Of a DNA stretch of 64,000 bases, positions 8,737-18,132 are shown one piece after another (positions within the stretch are counted from its first letter, which is position 1; each line of letters opens with the position of its first letter). Both the position numbers and the translations under genes were made by a program. The stretch spans positions 124,001 to 188,000 of the forward strand of contig NZ_JARFVA010000004.1 in the NCBI RefSeq assembly GCF_029194005.1, in the 5' to 3' direction. Below the pieces are notes generated by a model that saw only the letters and a list, made by a program, of their open reading frames with translations, was not told the origin of the DNA and did not search any database. The stretch is from Flagellimonas okinawensis (GTDB lineage: Bacteria > Bacteroidota > Bacteroidia > Flavobacteriales > Flavobacteriaceae).

Positions 8737-9351
8737 TCAGTTCTTGTTCTGGAAAAATTCTTGATTAATGCCATCAATGAACCCTAAAAGTTCCTCCCTT
8801 CCCATCCGGCTGGTGGACGAAGTGGTGAAATGTGGGGGCGTTTCTTCCCATGCGCCCTCCAGTAATTTTTGCAGATAGGCATTTGCCTGTCGCTCTATGG
8901 CCTTGGGCTTTAACTTGTCCGATTTTGTGAAAATAATGGCAAAAGGAATCTGATTGGTGCCGAGCCATTCCATAAACTCCAAGTCCACCGGTTGGGGTTC
9001 GTGACGGATATCCACCAAAACAAAACCACAGACCAATTGTTTTCTTTTTTGAAAATACTCCGTGATGTATTTCTGAAATGTTTTTTTGTCCTTTTTGGAG
9101 ACCCTTGCATAGCCGTACCCTGGCAAATCGACCAAGAACCAATTATTGTTGATCTTAAAATGGTTGATGAGCTGTGTTTTTCCAGGTCTCCCAGAGGTTT
9201 TGGCCAGTCCCTTGCGGTCCACTAGCATATTGATCAAGGATGATTTGCCCACATTGGACCTGCCGATAAAGGCATATTCCGGTAAGGGTTCATTGGGGCA
9301 TTTGGCAACGTTGGAGTTGCTCATCACAAATTCTGCCGAAGTAATTTTCAT
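8737..9351 (-). CDS. engB: ribosome biogenesis GTPase YsxC/EngB
   Basis: EngB is an essential small GTPase for 50S subunit assembly. The 204-residue length is typical. The G1 P-loop is GRSNVGKSSL (about 30-39), G3 is DLPGYG (about 75-80) and G4 is TKSDKL (about 142-147). It starts 2 bp after the stop of the upstream hydrolase gene (TAG then ACATG on the minus strand), so the two are one transcription unit. Confidence 0.96.
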   Translation of the reverse strand: MKITSAEFVMSNSNVAKCPNEPLPEYAFIGRSNVGKSSLINMLVDRKGLAKTSGRPGKTQLINHFKINNNWFLVDLPGYGYARVSKKDKKTFQKYITEYFQKRKQLVCGFVLVDIRHEPQPVDLEFMEWLGTNQIPFAIIFTKSDKLKPKAIERQANAYLQKLLEGAWEETPPHFTTSSTSRMGREELLGFIDGINQEFFQNKN

Positions 9352-9353
9352 GT

Positions 9354-10118
9354 CTAGAAGTTACGCTTTTTCAACCAGGCCTCGAGGATGTGGTTAAAAT
9401 CGTTGGGATGCTCCATCATTGGTGCGTGTCCACATTTTTCTATCCAGTAAAGATCGGAGTCCGGCAACAGTTCATGGAATTCCTTGGCCACGTTTGGCGG
9501 TGTCACGGTATCGTTTTCACCCCATATAATACATGTAGGCGTGTTCATATGAGGCAAGTCCTTGGACATATTGTGTCTTATGGCACTCTTGGCTATGGCC
9601 AAGGTTTTTACCAACTTCATTCGGTCGTTCACCGTGGCAAAAACTTCGTCCACTATTTCCTTGGTTGCCACCTTGGGGTCGTAAAAAACATCCTCGGCCT
9701 TCTTTTTTATGAACTCATAATCGCCTCGCTTAGGGTAACCATCGCCCATGGCACTTTCATAAAGTCCAGAGCTCCCTGTAATTACTAGTGCTTTGACCAT
9801 TTCCGGGAACATTTTGGTATGCAAAAGACCTATATGTCCTCCAAGTGAGTTTCCAAGTAAGATAACATCCTTTAAGCCCTTGTGCTCGATGAAACCTTCC
9901 AAAAAGTTGGCAAAGTTCTTTACGGTGGTTTTTAAGATGGGCATATCATAAATGGGCAGCTCGGGAATTAAAACCTTGTAGCCCTTGGATGGGAAATATT
10001 CGGAAACACCCTGGAAATTACTAAGGCCTCCCATTAAACCGTGCAATATGATCATAGGGGTTCCTTCCCCTTTTTCTATATACCGGTATTTGCCATCTTC
10101 GATTAAATGCTCTTCCAT
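9354..10118 (-). CDS. alpha/beta-fold hydrolase
   Basis: The 254-residue protein has the full catalytic set of the alpha/beta-hydrolase fold: the nucleophile elbow GNSLGGH (Ser near 94), an Asp in GENDTVTPP, and His in CGHAPMMEHP. The oxyanion region is HGLMGG. It lacks a signal peptide, so it acts in the cytoplasm. The substrate is unknown. ATG 10118 is preferred to the TTG one codon upstream. It is the first gene of the hydrolase-engB pair, divergent from the dcw cluster. Confidence 0.9.
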   Translation of the reverse strand: MEEHLIEDGKYRYIEKGEGTPMIILHGLMGGLSNFQGVSEYFPSKGYKVLIPELPIYDMPILKTTVKNFANFLEGFIEHKGLKDVILLGNSLGGHIGLLHTKMFPEMVKALVITGSSGLYESAMGDGYPKRGDYEFIKKKAEDVFYDPKVATKEIVDEVFATVNDRMKLVKTLAIAKSAIRHNMSKDLPHMNTPTCIIWGENDTVTPPNVAKEFHELLPDSDLYWIEKCGHAPMMEHPNDFNHILEAWLKKRNF

Positions 10119-10288
10119 CAATAGTTAGTTGGTAGTAAGAGGCGCAAATATAGGGATTTCATATCACAAAGAATTTAGCTTTTATCATATCGGGCACAAG
10201 TTTTTTCATTTGAGTTAAAACTATACCATAATAAGGAGATTGTCCAACACGCTAAATCACATTCCGAATAATGGTTTTTTATCCAAAA

Positions 10289-10333
10289 GTGGAGAATTTA
10301 TTAACAAAAGTGGTATTAAGTGGAGAAATGTGG
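10289..10333 (+). promoter_or_regulatory. putative MraZ operator: four phased GTGG boxes
   Basis: GTGG occurs at 10289, 10310, 10320 and 10330, each in an A-rich context (AAGTGGAGAA, AAGTGGTATT, AAGTGGAGAA, ATGTGGAAAT). The steps are 21, 10 and 10 bp, so the boxes face the same side of the helix. MraZ is known to bind direct repeats of short G-rich boxes upstream of its own gene. The boxes lie where the -33 element should be, so binding would repress the cluster. Confidence 0.7.
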
Positions 10334-10345
10334 AAATAAAATCTA

Positions 10346-10353
10346 TATATTTG
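10346..10353 (+). promoter_or_regulatory. -7 box of the dcw cluster promoter
   Basis: TATATTTG is an exact match to the Bacteroidota -7 consensus TAnnTTTG. It lies 30 bp before the mraZ start and directly after the GTGG boxes. No clear -33 TTTG is visible. Confidence 0.6.
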
Positions 10354-10382
10354 AGTTGTATTAAGTAACCAATTGATTTCTA

Positions 10383-10838
10383 GTGACCCATATCATAGGA
10401 CAACATGATTGCAAAGCGGACTCCAAAGGAAGGGTGTTATTGCCCATTTCTTTGAAGAACCAGTTGTTGCCCGTAATCAAGGATGGGTTTATAATCAAGC
10501 GGTCCGTTTTTCAGCAATGTCTGGAATTGTATCCCAAAGCAGAGTTCGATGTACTCATGCAGAAAGTGATGAAGAAAAGCAAAATCAATCGAAAGTACGA
10601 TGCTTTTGTGAGGAATTTTGTTGCAGGAATGAAGGAGGTGGGCATTGACGGTGATTCGGGAAGATTGCAGATCCCAAAAAACTTGGTGGAGTTCGCAGGG
10701 ATCGAAAAGGAAGTGGTTCTGAATGCGGTTTTTGATAAAATCGAGATTTGGAACAAGGATATGTACGAGAAAGTCTTGGCGGAAAGTGAGAAGGATTATG
10801 CCGATCTGGCCGAGGAGATTTTTGACGACGATGAGTAG
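10383..10838 (+). CDS. mraZ: transcriptional regulator MraZ
   Basis: This is a 151-residue MraZ protein with two AbrB-like SpoVT domains. The first has the DSKGRVLLPISLK signature and the second ends in GDSGRLQIPKNLVEFAGI. MraZ forms a ring-shaped oligomer that binds repeats upstream of its own operon and represses the dcw genes. It starts at GTG 10383 and overlaps rsmH by 8 bp (ATGAGTAG). It is the first gene of the division and wall cluster. Confidence 0.96.
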   Translation: MTHIIGQHDCKADSKGRVLLPISLKNQLLPVIKDGFIIKRSVFQQCLELYPKAEFDVLMQKVMKKSKINRKYDAFVRNFVAGMKEVGIDGDSGRLQIPKNLVEFAGIEKEVVLNAVFDKIEIWNKDMYEKVLAESEKDYADLAEEIFDDDE

Positions 10839-11733
10839 TGCATATCACAACCCGGTATTACTGAAGGAGTCAGTGGACGGGTTGAATATAAAAGAAGATG
10901 GAGTGTATGTGGATGTCACCTTTGGTGGCGGAGGGCATTCCAAAGAAATTTTGAAAAGATTGGGCGATGGCGGAAAATTGTTCGCTTTTGATCAGGACGA
11001 AGATGCCCTTCAAAATGCATTGGAGGATGACAGGTTTCAATTGATCAATCAGAATTTTCGCTACCTCAAACAGTTTTTAAAGTTCTATGGCATTCGGAAA
11101 GTTGATGGAATCTTGGCGGATTTTGGGGTTTCCTCCCATCAGTTCGATGAAGCCGATCGCGGTTTCTCCATTCGTTTCAATGCGGATCTGGATATGCGGA
11201 TGGACAAAAAAAACGAATTGTCGGCCTATCAGGTGGTAAACACCTATTCCCAAGAAGATTTAGCGTCGGTTCTTTTTCAATATGGCGAATTGCGAAACGC
11301 AAACGCCATGGCAAAGACCATTGTTGCGGCAAGGGCGGAAGAGCCCATAAAAACCACAGATGATCTCAAAGGTGTATTGCGCAAGTTTTTGCCCAAGATG
11401 AAGGAGAACAAGATTTTGGCGCAAATCTATCAGGCGATCAGGATCGAGGTGAACCAAGAGATCGAAGTGCTCAAGGAATTTTTGGAGCAAGTCCCAGAGG
11501 TATTAAATGAGGGAGGGAGATTGAGCTTGATCAGTTACCATTCCTTGGAAGACCGTCTGGCAAAACGTTTTATCCGTGCGGGTAAATTCGACGGCGAGCC
11601 TGAAAAGGATTTCTACGGAAACATTAATGTGCCCCTTAAAAAGGTAGGTGGCTTGATTGTTCCATCAGCAGAAGAAATAGCCGACAACACTAGGGCAAGA
11701 AGTGCAAAACTCCGCATTGCGGAGCGCTTATAA
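10831..11733 (+). CDS. rsmH: 16S rRNA (cytosine(1402)-N(4))-methyltransferase RsmH
   Basis: RsmH (MraW) methylates N4 of C1402 in 16S rRNA, using SAM. I chose ATG 10831 (MSSAYHNPVLLKESV), because YHNPVLL is the usual RsmH start; the frame is open further upstream only because it runs over mraZ. The SAM-binding motif VDVTFGGGGHS follows near residue 25, then ILADFGVSSHQFD near 95. It is 300 residues, the normal length, and overlaps mraZ by 8 bp. Confidence 0.97.
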   Translation: MSSAYHNPVLLKESVDGLNIKEDGVYVDVTFGGGGHSKEILKRLGDGGKLFAFDQDEDALQNALEDDRFQLINQNFRYLKQFLKFYGIRKVDGILADFGVSSHQFDEADRGFSIRFNADLDMRMDKKNELSAYQVVNTYSQEDLASVLFQYGELRNANAMAKTIVAARAEEPIKTTDDLKGVLRKFLPKMKENKILAQIYQAIRIEVNQEIEVLKEFLEQVPEVLNEGGRLSLISYHSLEDRLAKRFIRAGKFDGEPEKDFYGNINVPLKKVGGLIVPSAEEIADNTRARSAKLRIAERL

Positions 11734-11774
11734 AAGGTTTCCGCTTAAGTGGAATACCAGCAAATGAACACAAA

Positions 11775-12095
11775 ATGAGAAAAGGATTACTGGACATACT
11801 AAAAGGAAAGTTTTTGGTGAGCGGAGATGCTCCCAAGAACTGGATGTTTTTGTTGTTTGCCTCTTTCTTGGCGGCCTTAATGATTTCCAGTAGTCACAAT
11901 GCCGATAAAAAAGTATTGGAAATCGCCGAGCTTAACGAAGAGGTGCGAAAACTTAAAAGCGAGTTTTTTGAGGCTCGTTCCAGTGTTCAACAATTAAAGC
12001 TCGAATCGACCTTAAGGGAAGTGGTGGCCGAAAAAGGCTTGGCGCCCTCCCAAAACCCACCAAAAAAAATAAAAGTTAAATCAGCGGAACAATAG
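11775..12095 (+). CDS. ftsL: FtsL-like cell division protein
   Basis: This small bitopic protein of 106 residues has a short cytoplasmic part, one membrane segment (about 23-39, WMFLLFASFLAALMI) and a periplasmic coiled-coil stretch with Leu/Ile/Val heptads (about 45-85). Position (between rsmH and the FtsI-type PBP) and layout identify it as the FtsL-like partner that forms the FtsQLB-type complex. Bacteroidota FtsL is highly diverged, so synteny carries much of the call. Its stop overlaps the next start by one base (TAGTG). Confidence 0.85.
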   Translation: MRKGLLDILKGKFLVSGDAPKNWMFLLFASFLAALMISSSHNADKKVLEIAELNEEVRKLKSEFFEARSSVQQLKLESTLREVVAEKGLAPSQNPPKKIKVKSAEQ

Positions 12096-14104
12096 TGGCC
12101 ATTACCGAAAAAAATATCATGAATAGACTTTACCTCGTAGCGGGAGGTCTTCTTGTGTTGGCCATTGCCGTGGTGGTAAAGTTGGTGGATATACAAATGG
12201 TGCAGGGAGAAAAGTATAAGGAACTTGCCCTGAGCAAAACCGAGAAAATGTTCACTATTGAGCCCAATCGCGGGAATCTATATTCAGAAGATGGTAGTTT
12301 ATTGGCGGCATCTGTGCCAAAATACGAGGTCAGGTTTGATGCCCAAACCGTTTCGCAGGAAAATTTTGAGAACAATGTTGCGGCATTGTCCGATTCTTTG
12401 GGCAAAATGTTCGATCGACCTTCATCTTATTATCGACAATTGTTCCGTAAGGCACGCGCCAATGGAAATCGCTACAAATTGGTGGCACGTAACGTAGGGT
12501 ATTTGGATTACGTTCGTATCAAGCAGTTCCCATTGTTCAATCTTGGTCCGTACAAAGGTGGTTTCATTGAAACCCACCGGGTAGTCCGTGAATATCCTTT
12601 GGGTAAGATGGCAGCAAGGAGCATAGGTTATGAGCGGGTGGATGAGAACGGTTATTATACCCGTGTAGGTCTGGATGGCGCATTCGGTGAATCTTATCTG
12701 CGGGGCAAGGAAGGAAAGCGGTTAAAACAAAAGATAGCCAAGGGACAGTGGAAGCCCGTTGGTCTGGACAATATTGTCGAGCCCCAAGATGGATTGGACG
12801 TTGTTTCCACCATTGATGTCAATATTCAGGATATAGCCCATCATGAATTGTTGAGGCAACTCGAAAAATATAAAGCAGACCATGGTTGTGTAGTGGTGAT
12901 GGAAACCGAAACAGGTGAAATCAAGGCCATTTCCAATTTGGGAAGGACTTCCGATGGAAAATATTACGAAAAATTGAATTATGCTGTCGGGGAATCCCAT
13001 GAGCCCGGTTCCACTTTCAAATTGATGTCCATGGTGGCCGCTTTGGAGGATAAAGTTGTAGACACCAGTACGGTCATTGATACAGAAAAGGGGAGGTACC
13101 GCATATATGACGGTGTTGTTAAGGATTCCAAATGGGGTGGGTATGGTGAGATTTCCCTCTCCAAGGCATTTGCAGTATCGTCCAATACGGCCTTTGCCAA
13201 GATTATCAACGAAAACTATAAGGAGCAGCCAGAGAAGTTTGTCAATCGCCTTATGAACATGGGTCTCCATAAAAAATTGGGGTTGCCCATCATCGGGGAG
13301 GGTGACCCTGTGATTCGTTATCCGGGAGATAAAGGTTGGTCGGGAATTTCCTTGGGTTGGATGTCCCATGGTTATGAAGTTTCCTTGACTCCGATTCAAA
13401 CTTTGGCCTTTTATAATGCCATAGCCAATGATGGTGAGTATGTAAAACCTCGTTTGATCCAAGAGGTGCGTGAAGGAAACAAGGTGTTGAAACGTTTTGA
13501 TAGAGAGGTTTTGAACCCCTCCATCTGTTCCAAGGAAACCGTGAGAAAGGCGCAACAATTGTTAAAGGATGTTGTGGAAAAGGATTATGGTACCGGGCAC
13601 CGAATGTATTCCAAGAATTTTTCCATGGCTGGGAAAACCGGGACCACACAAAAGAACTACGTTGAAAAGAACCCGGATAAATTGGCATATATCTCCTCTT
13701 TTGCGGGATACTTTCCTGCGGATAATCCTAAATACTCCTGTATAGTAGTGATTCACGAGCCAGATAAGGACGAAGGGTATTACGGAGCGGATGTTTCCGG
13801 ACCAGTATTCAAATCCATGGCGCAAAAAATACATGCTATTTCACCAATGGTTGACGAGGTCGAGGATAAGGTCTTGGAGAATGAAGAATTAGATGCGCAA
13901 TACCAACAATACTTTGCCCAGGTTCAAAAAAGTTATAGCACGGTGCCCAATTTGAAGGGTATGAGCGGAATGGACGCTGTTTCCCTTTTGGAAAATCTGG
14001 GGATTGAGGTGGAAGTGCACGGTAATGGAAAAGTAAAGAATCAATCGGTCAATCAAGGGACCAATATCAAACAGGTGAAAAAAATAGTATTGGAGCTTTC
14101 ATGA
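12095..14104 (+). CDS. ftsI: FtsI-type division transpeptidase (class B PBP) with C-terminal PASTA domain
   Basis: This septal peptidoglycan transpeptidase has 669 residues. It starts at GTG 12095. One membrane anchor (about 11-31) is followed by the PBP dimerisation domain (about 50-220) and the transpeptidase domain with all three motifs: S306-T-F-K, SSN in AVSSNTAFAK, and KTG in AGKTGTTQ. The last 55 residues (TVPNLKGMSGMDAV..., ending VKKIVLELS) form one PASTA domain, which binds peptidoglycan or beta-lactams. A PASTA-bearing FtsI is usual in Bacteroidota. It works with FtsW, encoded downstream, and overlaps murE by 4 bp (ATGA). Confidence 0.95.
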   Translation: MAITEKNIMNRLYLVAGGLLVLAIAVVVKLVDIQMVQGEKYKELALSKTEKMFTIEPNRGNLYSEDGSLLAASVPKYEVRFDAQTVSQENFENNVAALSDSLGKMFDRPSSYYRQLFRKARANGNRYKLVARNVGYLDYVRIKQFPLFNLGPYKGGFIETHRVVREYPLGKMAARSIGYERVDENGYYTRVGLDGAFGESYLRGKEGKRLKQKIAKGQWKPVGLDNIVEPQDGLDVVSTIDVNIQDIAHHELLRQLEKYKADHGCVVVMETETGEIKAISNLGRTSDGKYYEKLNYAVGESHEPGSTFKLMSMVAALEDKVVDTSTVIDTEKGRYRIYDGVVKDSKWGGYGEISLSKAFAVSSNTAFAKIINENYKEQPEKFVNRLMNMGLHKKLGLPIIGEGDPVIRYPGDKGWSGISLGWMSHGYEVSLTPIQTLAFYNAIANDGEYVKPRLIQEVREGNKVLKRFDREVLNPSICSKETVRKAQQLLKDVVEKDYGTGHRMYSKNFSMAGKTGTTQKNYVEKNPDKLAYISSFAGYFPADNPKYSCIVVIHEPDKDEGYYGADVSGPVFKSMAQKIHAISPMVDEVEDKVLENEELDAQYQQYFAQVQKSYSTVPNLKGMSGMDAVSLLENLGIEVEVHGNGKVKNQSVNQGTNIKQVKKIVLELS

Positions 14105-15564
14105 AGTTATTGAAGGACATATTATATGGTGTGAGCCTTTCCGCGGTAAGCGGGGATACCAATGTAATGGTGAACCATGTCCATTTTGATTCCAGAAAAA
14201 TCGAGATGGATGATGTTTTCGTTGCCATTCGGGGAACCCTTACCGATGGACATCAATACATTCAAAAGGCCGTTGATTCCGGAGCAAGGGCCATTGTTTG
14301 CGAAGAGCTTCCAGAGCTTATGGTCAATGGTGTAACCTATCTTCAAGTAGACGATTGTAACAGTGCCTTGGCGGTGATAGCATCGAATTTTTATGGGGTT
14401 CCATCCAAAAATTTGAAACTGATCGGTGTCACAGGTACCAATGGTAAGACCACTGTAACCACTTTGCTGTACAACCTTTTTAAGAAAGCGGGTTACAAAG
14501 TGGGTTTGATATCCACCATAAAGGTTTTGGTGAATGATCAAGAGTATAAGACCACGCATACAACACCGGATGCCATTGCCATAAATGGATATTTATCCAA
14601 AATGAACGAAGCCGGCGTTGAATTCTGTTTTATGGAAGTTAGTTCTCATGGAATCCATCAAAAGAGAACGGAAGGACTTCATTTTGAAGGGGCCATATTT
14701 ACCAATTTGTCGCATGATCATCTCGATTACCATAAAACGTTTGCAGCGTACAGGGATACCAAGAAAAAATTGTTCGATGGTCTTTCAAAAAACGCATTCG
14801 CCCTGGTGAACATCGATGACAAGAACGGTTTGGTGATGCTTCAGAACACCAAAGCCAAAAAATATACCTATGCGTTAAAATCCTTTGCCGATTACCGGGC
14901 ACAGATTCTGGAGAAACAATTCAATGGTCAATTGCTGAAGGTTGACGACAATGAATTGTGGTCCAGGCTCATTGGAGACTTCAATGCCTATAACCTCCTG
15001 GCCATTTATGCCACGGCAGCTATTTTGGGCTTGGAGAAGATGGAGATTTTAAGGCTGATGAGCGAGCTGGAAAATGTGGATGGCAGGTTTCAATATTATA
15101 TATCAAAAGACAAGATAACGGCTATTGTTGATTATGCCCATACGCCGGATGCACTCAAAAATGTGTTGGTAACCATCAATGCATTGAGGACTGGAAATGA
15201 AAACGTCATCACCGTAGTGGGGTGTGGTGGTGACCGTGATAAGTCAAAGCGTCCGGTTATGGGTCATATCGCTTCCGAAATGAGCGATCAGGCCATATTT
15301 ACATCGGATAACCCCAGAACGGAATCACCAACAGCCATTATTGAAGAAATGGAGGCGGGCGTAGAAGCCCAGAATGTTCGTAAAGTATTGTCCATAGAGA
15401 ATAGAAAACAGGCCATAAAAACAGCTTGCAAGCTTGCAATGGCACAAGATATTATCCTTGTGGCGGGAAAAGGTCACGAGACCTATCAGGAGACCAATGG
15501 TGTTAGGGTCGATTTTGATGATTTTAAAGAAGTTAAAGAAGCTCTGGAGAGCCTTAAAAAATAA
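14101..15564 (+). CDS. murE: UDP-MurNAc-tripeptide synthetase MurE (meso-diaminopimelate adding)
   Basis: MurE adds the third amino acid to UDP-MurNAc-L-Ala-D-Glu. The 487 residues show the Mur ligase ATP loop GVTGTNGKTTV (about 102-112) and, near residue 400, the motif SDNPRTE. DNPR is the signature of enzymes that select meso-diaminopimelate rather than lysine, so the wall is of the DAP type. The ATG overlaps the PBP stop by 4 bp. Confidence 0.97.
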   Translation: MKLLKDILYGVSLSAVSGDTNVMVNHVHFDSRKIEMDDVFVAIRGTLTDGHQYIQKAVDSGARAIVCEELPELMVNGVTYLQVDDCNSALAVIASNFYGVPSKNLKLIGVTGTNGKTTVTTLLYNLFKKAGYKVGLISTIKVLVNDQEYKTTHTTPDAIAINGYLSKMNEAGVEFCFMEVSSHGIHQKRTEGLHFEGAIFTNLSHDHLDYHKTFAAYRDTKKKLFDGLSKNAFALVNIDDKNGLVMLQNTKAKKYTYALKSFADYRAQILEKQFNGQLLKVDDNELWSRLIGDFNAYNLLAIYATAAILGLEKMEILRLMSELENVDGRFQYYISKDKITAIVDYAHTPDALKNVLVTINALRTGNENVITVVGCGGDRDKSKRPVMGHIASEMSDQAIFTSDNPRTESPTAIIEEMEAGVEAQNVRKVLSIENRKQAIKTACKLAMAQDIILVAGKGHETYQETNGVRVDFDDFKEVKEALESLKK

Positions 15565-15572
15565 TGTAGTCC

Positions 15573-16793
15573 ATGTTATACTACTTGTTCGAATTTTTAG
15601 AGAAGCAATACCAACTGCCTGGCGCGGGACTTTTTCAGTTCCTTACCTTCAGGGCGGCCTTGTCCGTGTTGTTGTCCCTATTGATTGCCATGGTCTATGG
15701 AAAACGAATCATATTGTTCCTGCAGAAGAAACAGATTGGGGAGAGCATCCGCGATCTTGGTCTTGAGGGACAAAAACAAAAGGCGGGAACCCCAACTATG
15801 GGAGGGTTGATCATTATTGTGTCCACCTTGTTGCCTGTTATCCTTTTTGCGGACATCAAAAATATTTATGTCATCCTGTTGATCGTGACCACCATCTGGA
15901 TGGGTATCATCGGGTTTATCGATGACTACATCAAGACTTTCAAAAAGGACAAGCAAGGACTTAAGGGGAGGTTCAAGGTGATGGGTCAAGTAGGATTGGG
16001 ACTGATCGTGGGATTGACCCTTTATTTCCATCCGGCGGTGACCATTAAGGAGAAGGATTCATCCACCATTACAGAAAATTTTAAAGTGGAAAGGGTGTTT
16101 GGCGAGGAGACCAAAGCAGTGCGTACCAACGTGCCATTCTTTAAGAACAACGAACTCGATTATGCAGATTTTATCTCCTGGATGGGGGAAGGTGCCGAGG
16201 ATTATGCGTGGCTTATATTTATACCGGTCGTGATCTTGATCGTGACCGCAGTTTCCAATGGTGCCAATCTTACCGATGGGATAGATGGTCTGGCAGCAGG
16301 TTCGTCCGCAATAATTGTTCTCACCTTGGGGATTTTTGCGTGGGTGTCCGGAAATATCGAGTTCTCGGATTACCTAGATATTTTTTACTTGCCTCGAGTG
16401 GGCGAACTAGTGGTCTTTATCGCTGCCTTTGTTGGGGCGTTGGTTGGCTTTTTATGGTACAATACATTTCCAGCTCAAGTTTTTATGGGGGATACAGGCA
16501 GTTTAACCATTGGTGGGGTTATTGCAGTAATCGCCATAATCGTAAGAAAGGAGCTTTTGATTCCTATCCTTTGCGGAATCTTCTTTGCCGAGTCCCTGTC
16601 GGTAATGTTGCAGGTAGGCTATTTTAAGCATACAAAGAAAAAATACGGGGAAGGGAAACGAATTTTCTTGATGGCCCCATTACACCATCATTATCAAAAA
16701 AAATTATATCACGAGAGCAAAATAGTGACCCGTTTTTGGATTATCGGAATCATGCTGGCCATCATCAGTATTGTTACGCTTAAAATAAGATAG
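15573..16793 (+). CDS. mraY: phospho-N-acetylmuramoyl-pentapeptide-transferase MraY
   Basis: MraY transfers phospho-MurNAc-pentapeptide to undecaprenyl phosphate, making lipid I in the inner membrane. The 406-residue protein has about ten membrane segments. Family motifs are GTPTMGG (about 71-77), the Asp pair in GFIDDYIK (about 113), [10 protein letters not shown] (about 230) and FMGDTGSL (about 305), and HHHYQKK near the C-terminus. It is longer than the roughly 360 residues of proteobacterial MraY because of an insert near 150-190, which I take as normal for Bacteroidota. Confidence 0.97.
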   Translation: MLYYLFEFLEKQYQLPGAGLFQFLTFRAALSVLLSLLIAMVYGKRIILFLQKKQIGESIRDLGLEGQKQKAGTPTMGGLIIIVSTLLPVILFADIKNIYVILLIVTTIWMGIIGFIDDYIKTFKKDKQGLKGRFKVMGQVGLGLIVGLTLYFHPAVTIKEKDSSTITENFKVERVFGEETKAVRTNVPFFKNNELDYADFISWMGEGAEDYAWLIFIPVVILIVTAVSNGANLTDGIDGLAAGSSAIIVLTLGIFAWVSGNIEFSDYLDIFYLPRVGELVVFIAAFVGALVGFLWYNTFPAQVFMGDTGSLTIGGVIAVIAIIVRKELLIPILCGIFFAESLSVMLQVGYFKHTKKKYGEGKRIFLMAPLHHHYQKKLYHESKIVTRFWIIGIMLAIISIVTLKIR

Positions 16794-16794
16794 A

Positions 16795-18129
16795 ATGGGT
16801 CGTTTGGTGATACTTGGAGGAGGAGAAAGTGGCGTTGGAACCGCCATTTTGGGAAAGCAAAAAGGATTTGAAGTCTTTGTTTCGGACAAAGGTGAAATAA
16901 AGGAAAAATACAAAGAGGTTCTTGAACATTTTGAGATTGAATGGGAGTCCGGTGAGCATACCGAGTCAAAGATTCTAAATGCCGATATGGTGATGAAGAG
17001 TCCAGGTATTCCAGATAAGGTTCCTTTGGTGAAAGCAATCATTGAGAAAGGGATTCCAGTGATTTCTGAGATAGAGTTCGCATCAAAATATACGGATGCT
17101 ACTTTGATCGGGATAACAGGGAGCAACGGCAAGACCACGACCACTATGATGACCAACCACCTTTTAAAGAATGGTGGGTTGAATGTGGGAATGGCCGGGA
17201 ACATTGGAGATAGCTATGCCAAAATGGTAGCTGAGCAAAACTTCGATCATTACGTGTTGGAAATAAGCAGTTTTCAATTGGACGGTATTGAGGGGTTTAA
17301 GCCGCACATTGCCGTGATCACCAATATCACACCTGATCATTTGGACAGATATGATTACAAATTCGAAAATTATATCGCCTCCAAATTCAGGATTGCCATT
17401 AATCAGGATGAAAATGACTACCTGATTTATGACGCAGATGATGAAGTAATAGGTGATTGGCTAGACAAACACCCAGTTCGATCCAAATTGTTGCCCTTTT
17501 CGGTAAAAACAAAACTGGCTGAGGGAGCTTGGCTGGAAGACAGAACGATTAAAATAAAATTAGAAAATAAAACCTTGGAAATGAGTGAAGATATTTTGGC
17601 CTTGGAAGGTCAGCACAACGTAAAGAATTCAATGGCGGCAAGTATGGCGGCCATGCTGGTTAAGGTCAGAAAAGAGACCATTCGCCAGAGTATACAGTCT
17701 TTTCAGGGAGTTCCCCACAGATTGGAAAACGTACTGAAAATAAACCATGTGGAATACATCAACGATTCCAAGGCAACCAATGTGAATGCGACCTTTTATG
17801 CCTTGGACGGCATTAAACGGCCCATTGTTTGGATCGTTGGAGGTGTTGACAAAGGGAACGATTACTCTGAACTGATGCCGTTGGTGCGCGAAAAGGTAAA
17901 AGCCATTGTTTGCTTGGGCGTCGACAATTCAAAGTTAATAGATGCCTTTGGCAACGTCATTGACCTTATGGTGGAAACCTATTCGATGGAAGAGGCGGTA
18001 AAAGTGGCCTACAAGGTTGCGGAAAGAGGTGATGCAGTCTTGCTTTCTCCGGCATGTGCCAGTTTTGACCTCTTTAAAAATTATGAGGATAGGGGAGACC
18101 AATTTAAAAACGCTGTAAAAAATTTGTAA
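16795..18129 (+). CDS. murD: UDP-N-acetylmuramoylalanine-D-glutamate ligase MurD
   Basis: MurD adds D-glutamate to UDP-MurNAc-L-Ala in the cytoplasm. The N-terminal Rossmann domain opens with LVILGGGESGVGTAIL. The ATP loop is GITGSNGKTTTT (about 106-117), followed by the central domain motif ITPDHLDRYD and YINDSKATN of the C-terminal domain. The 444-residue length is normal. It starts 1 bp after the mraY stop. Confidence 0.97.
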   Translation: MGRLVILGGGESGVGTAILGKQKGFEVFVSDKGEIKEKYKEVLEHFEIEWESGEHTESKILNADMVMKSPGIPDKVPLVKAIIEKGIPVISEIEFASKYTDATLIGITGSNGKTTTTMMTNHLLKNGGLNVGMAGNIGDSYAKMVAEQNFDHYVLEISSFQLDGIEGFKPHIAVITNITPDHLDRYDYKFENYIASKFRIAINQDENDYLIYDADDEVIGDWLDKHPVRSKLLPFSVKTKLAEGAWLEDRTIKIKLENKTLEMSEDILALEGQHNVKNSMAASMAAMLVKVRKETIRQSIQSFQGVPHRLENVLKINHVEYINDSKATNVNATFYALDGIKRPIVWIVGGVDKGNDYSELMPLVREKVKAIVCLGVDNSKLIDAFGNVIDLMVETYSMEEAVKVAYKVAERGDAVLLSPACASFDLFKNYEDRGDQFKNAVKNL

Positions 18130-18132
18130 AAG

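Noticed and set aside
10723..10830. upstream extension of rsmH into mraZ
   Set aside because: The extra residues are mraZ read in another frame, and the family normally begins at the YHNPVLL stretch.
12722..13558. 278-codon frame opposite the FtsI-type PBP gene
   Set aside because: It lies wholly antisense to a clear PBP with intact motifs and its product has no recognisable features; it is a shadow.
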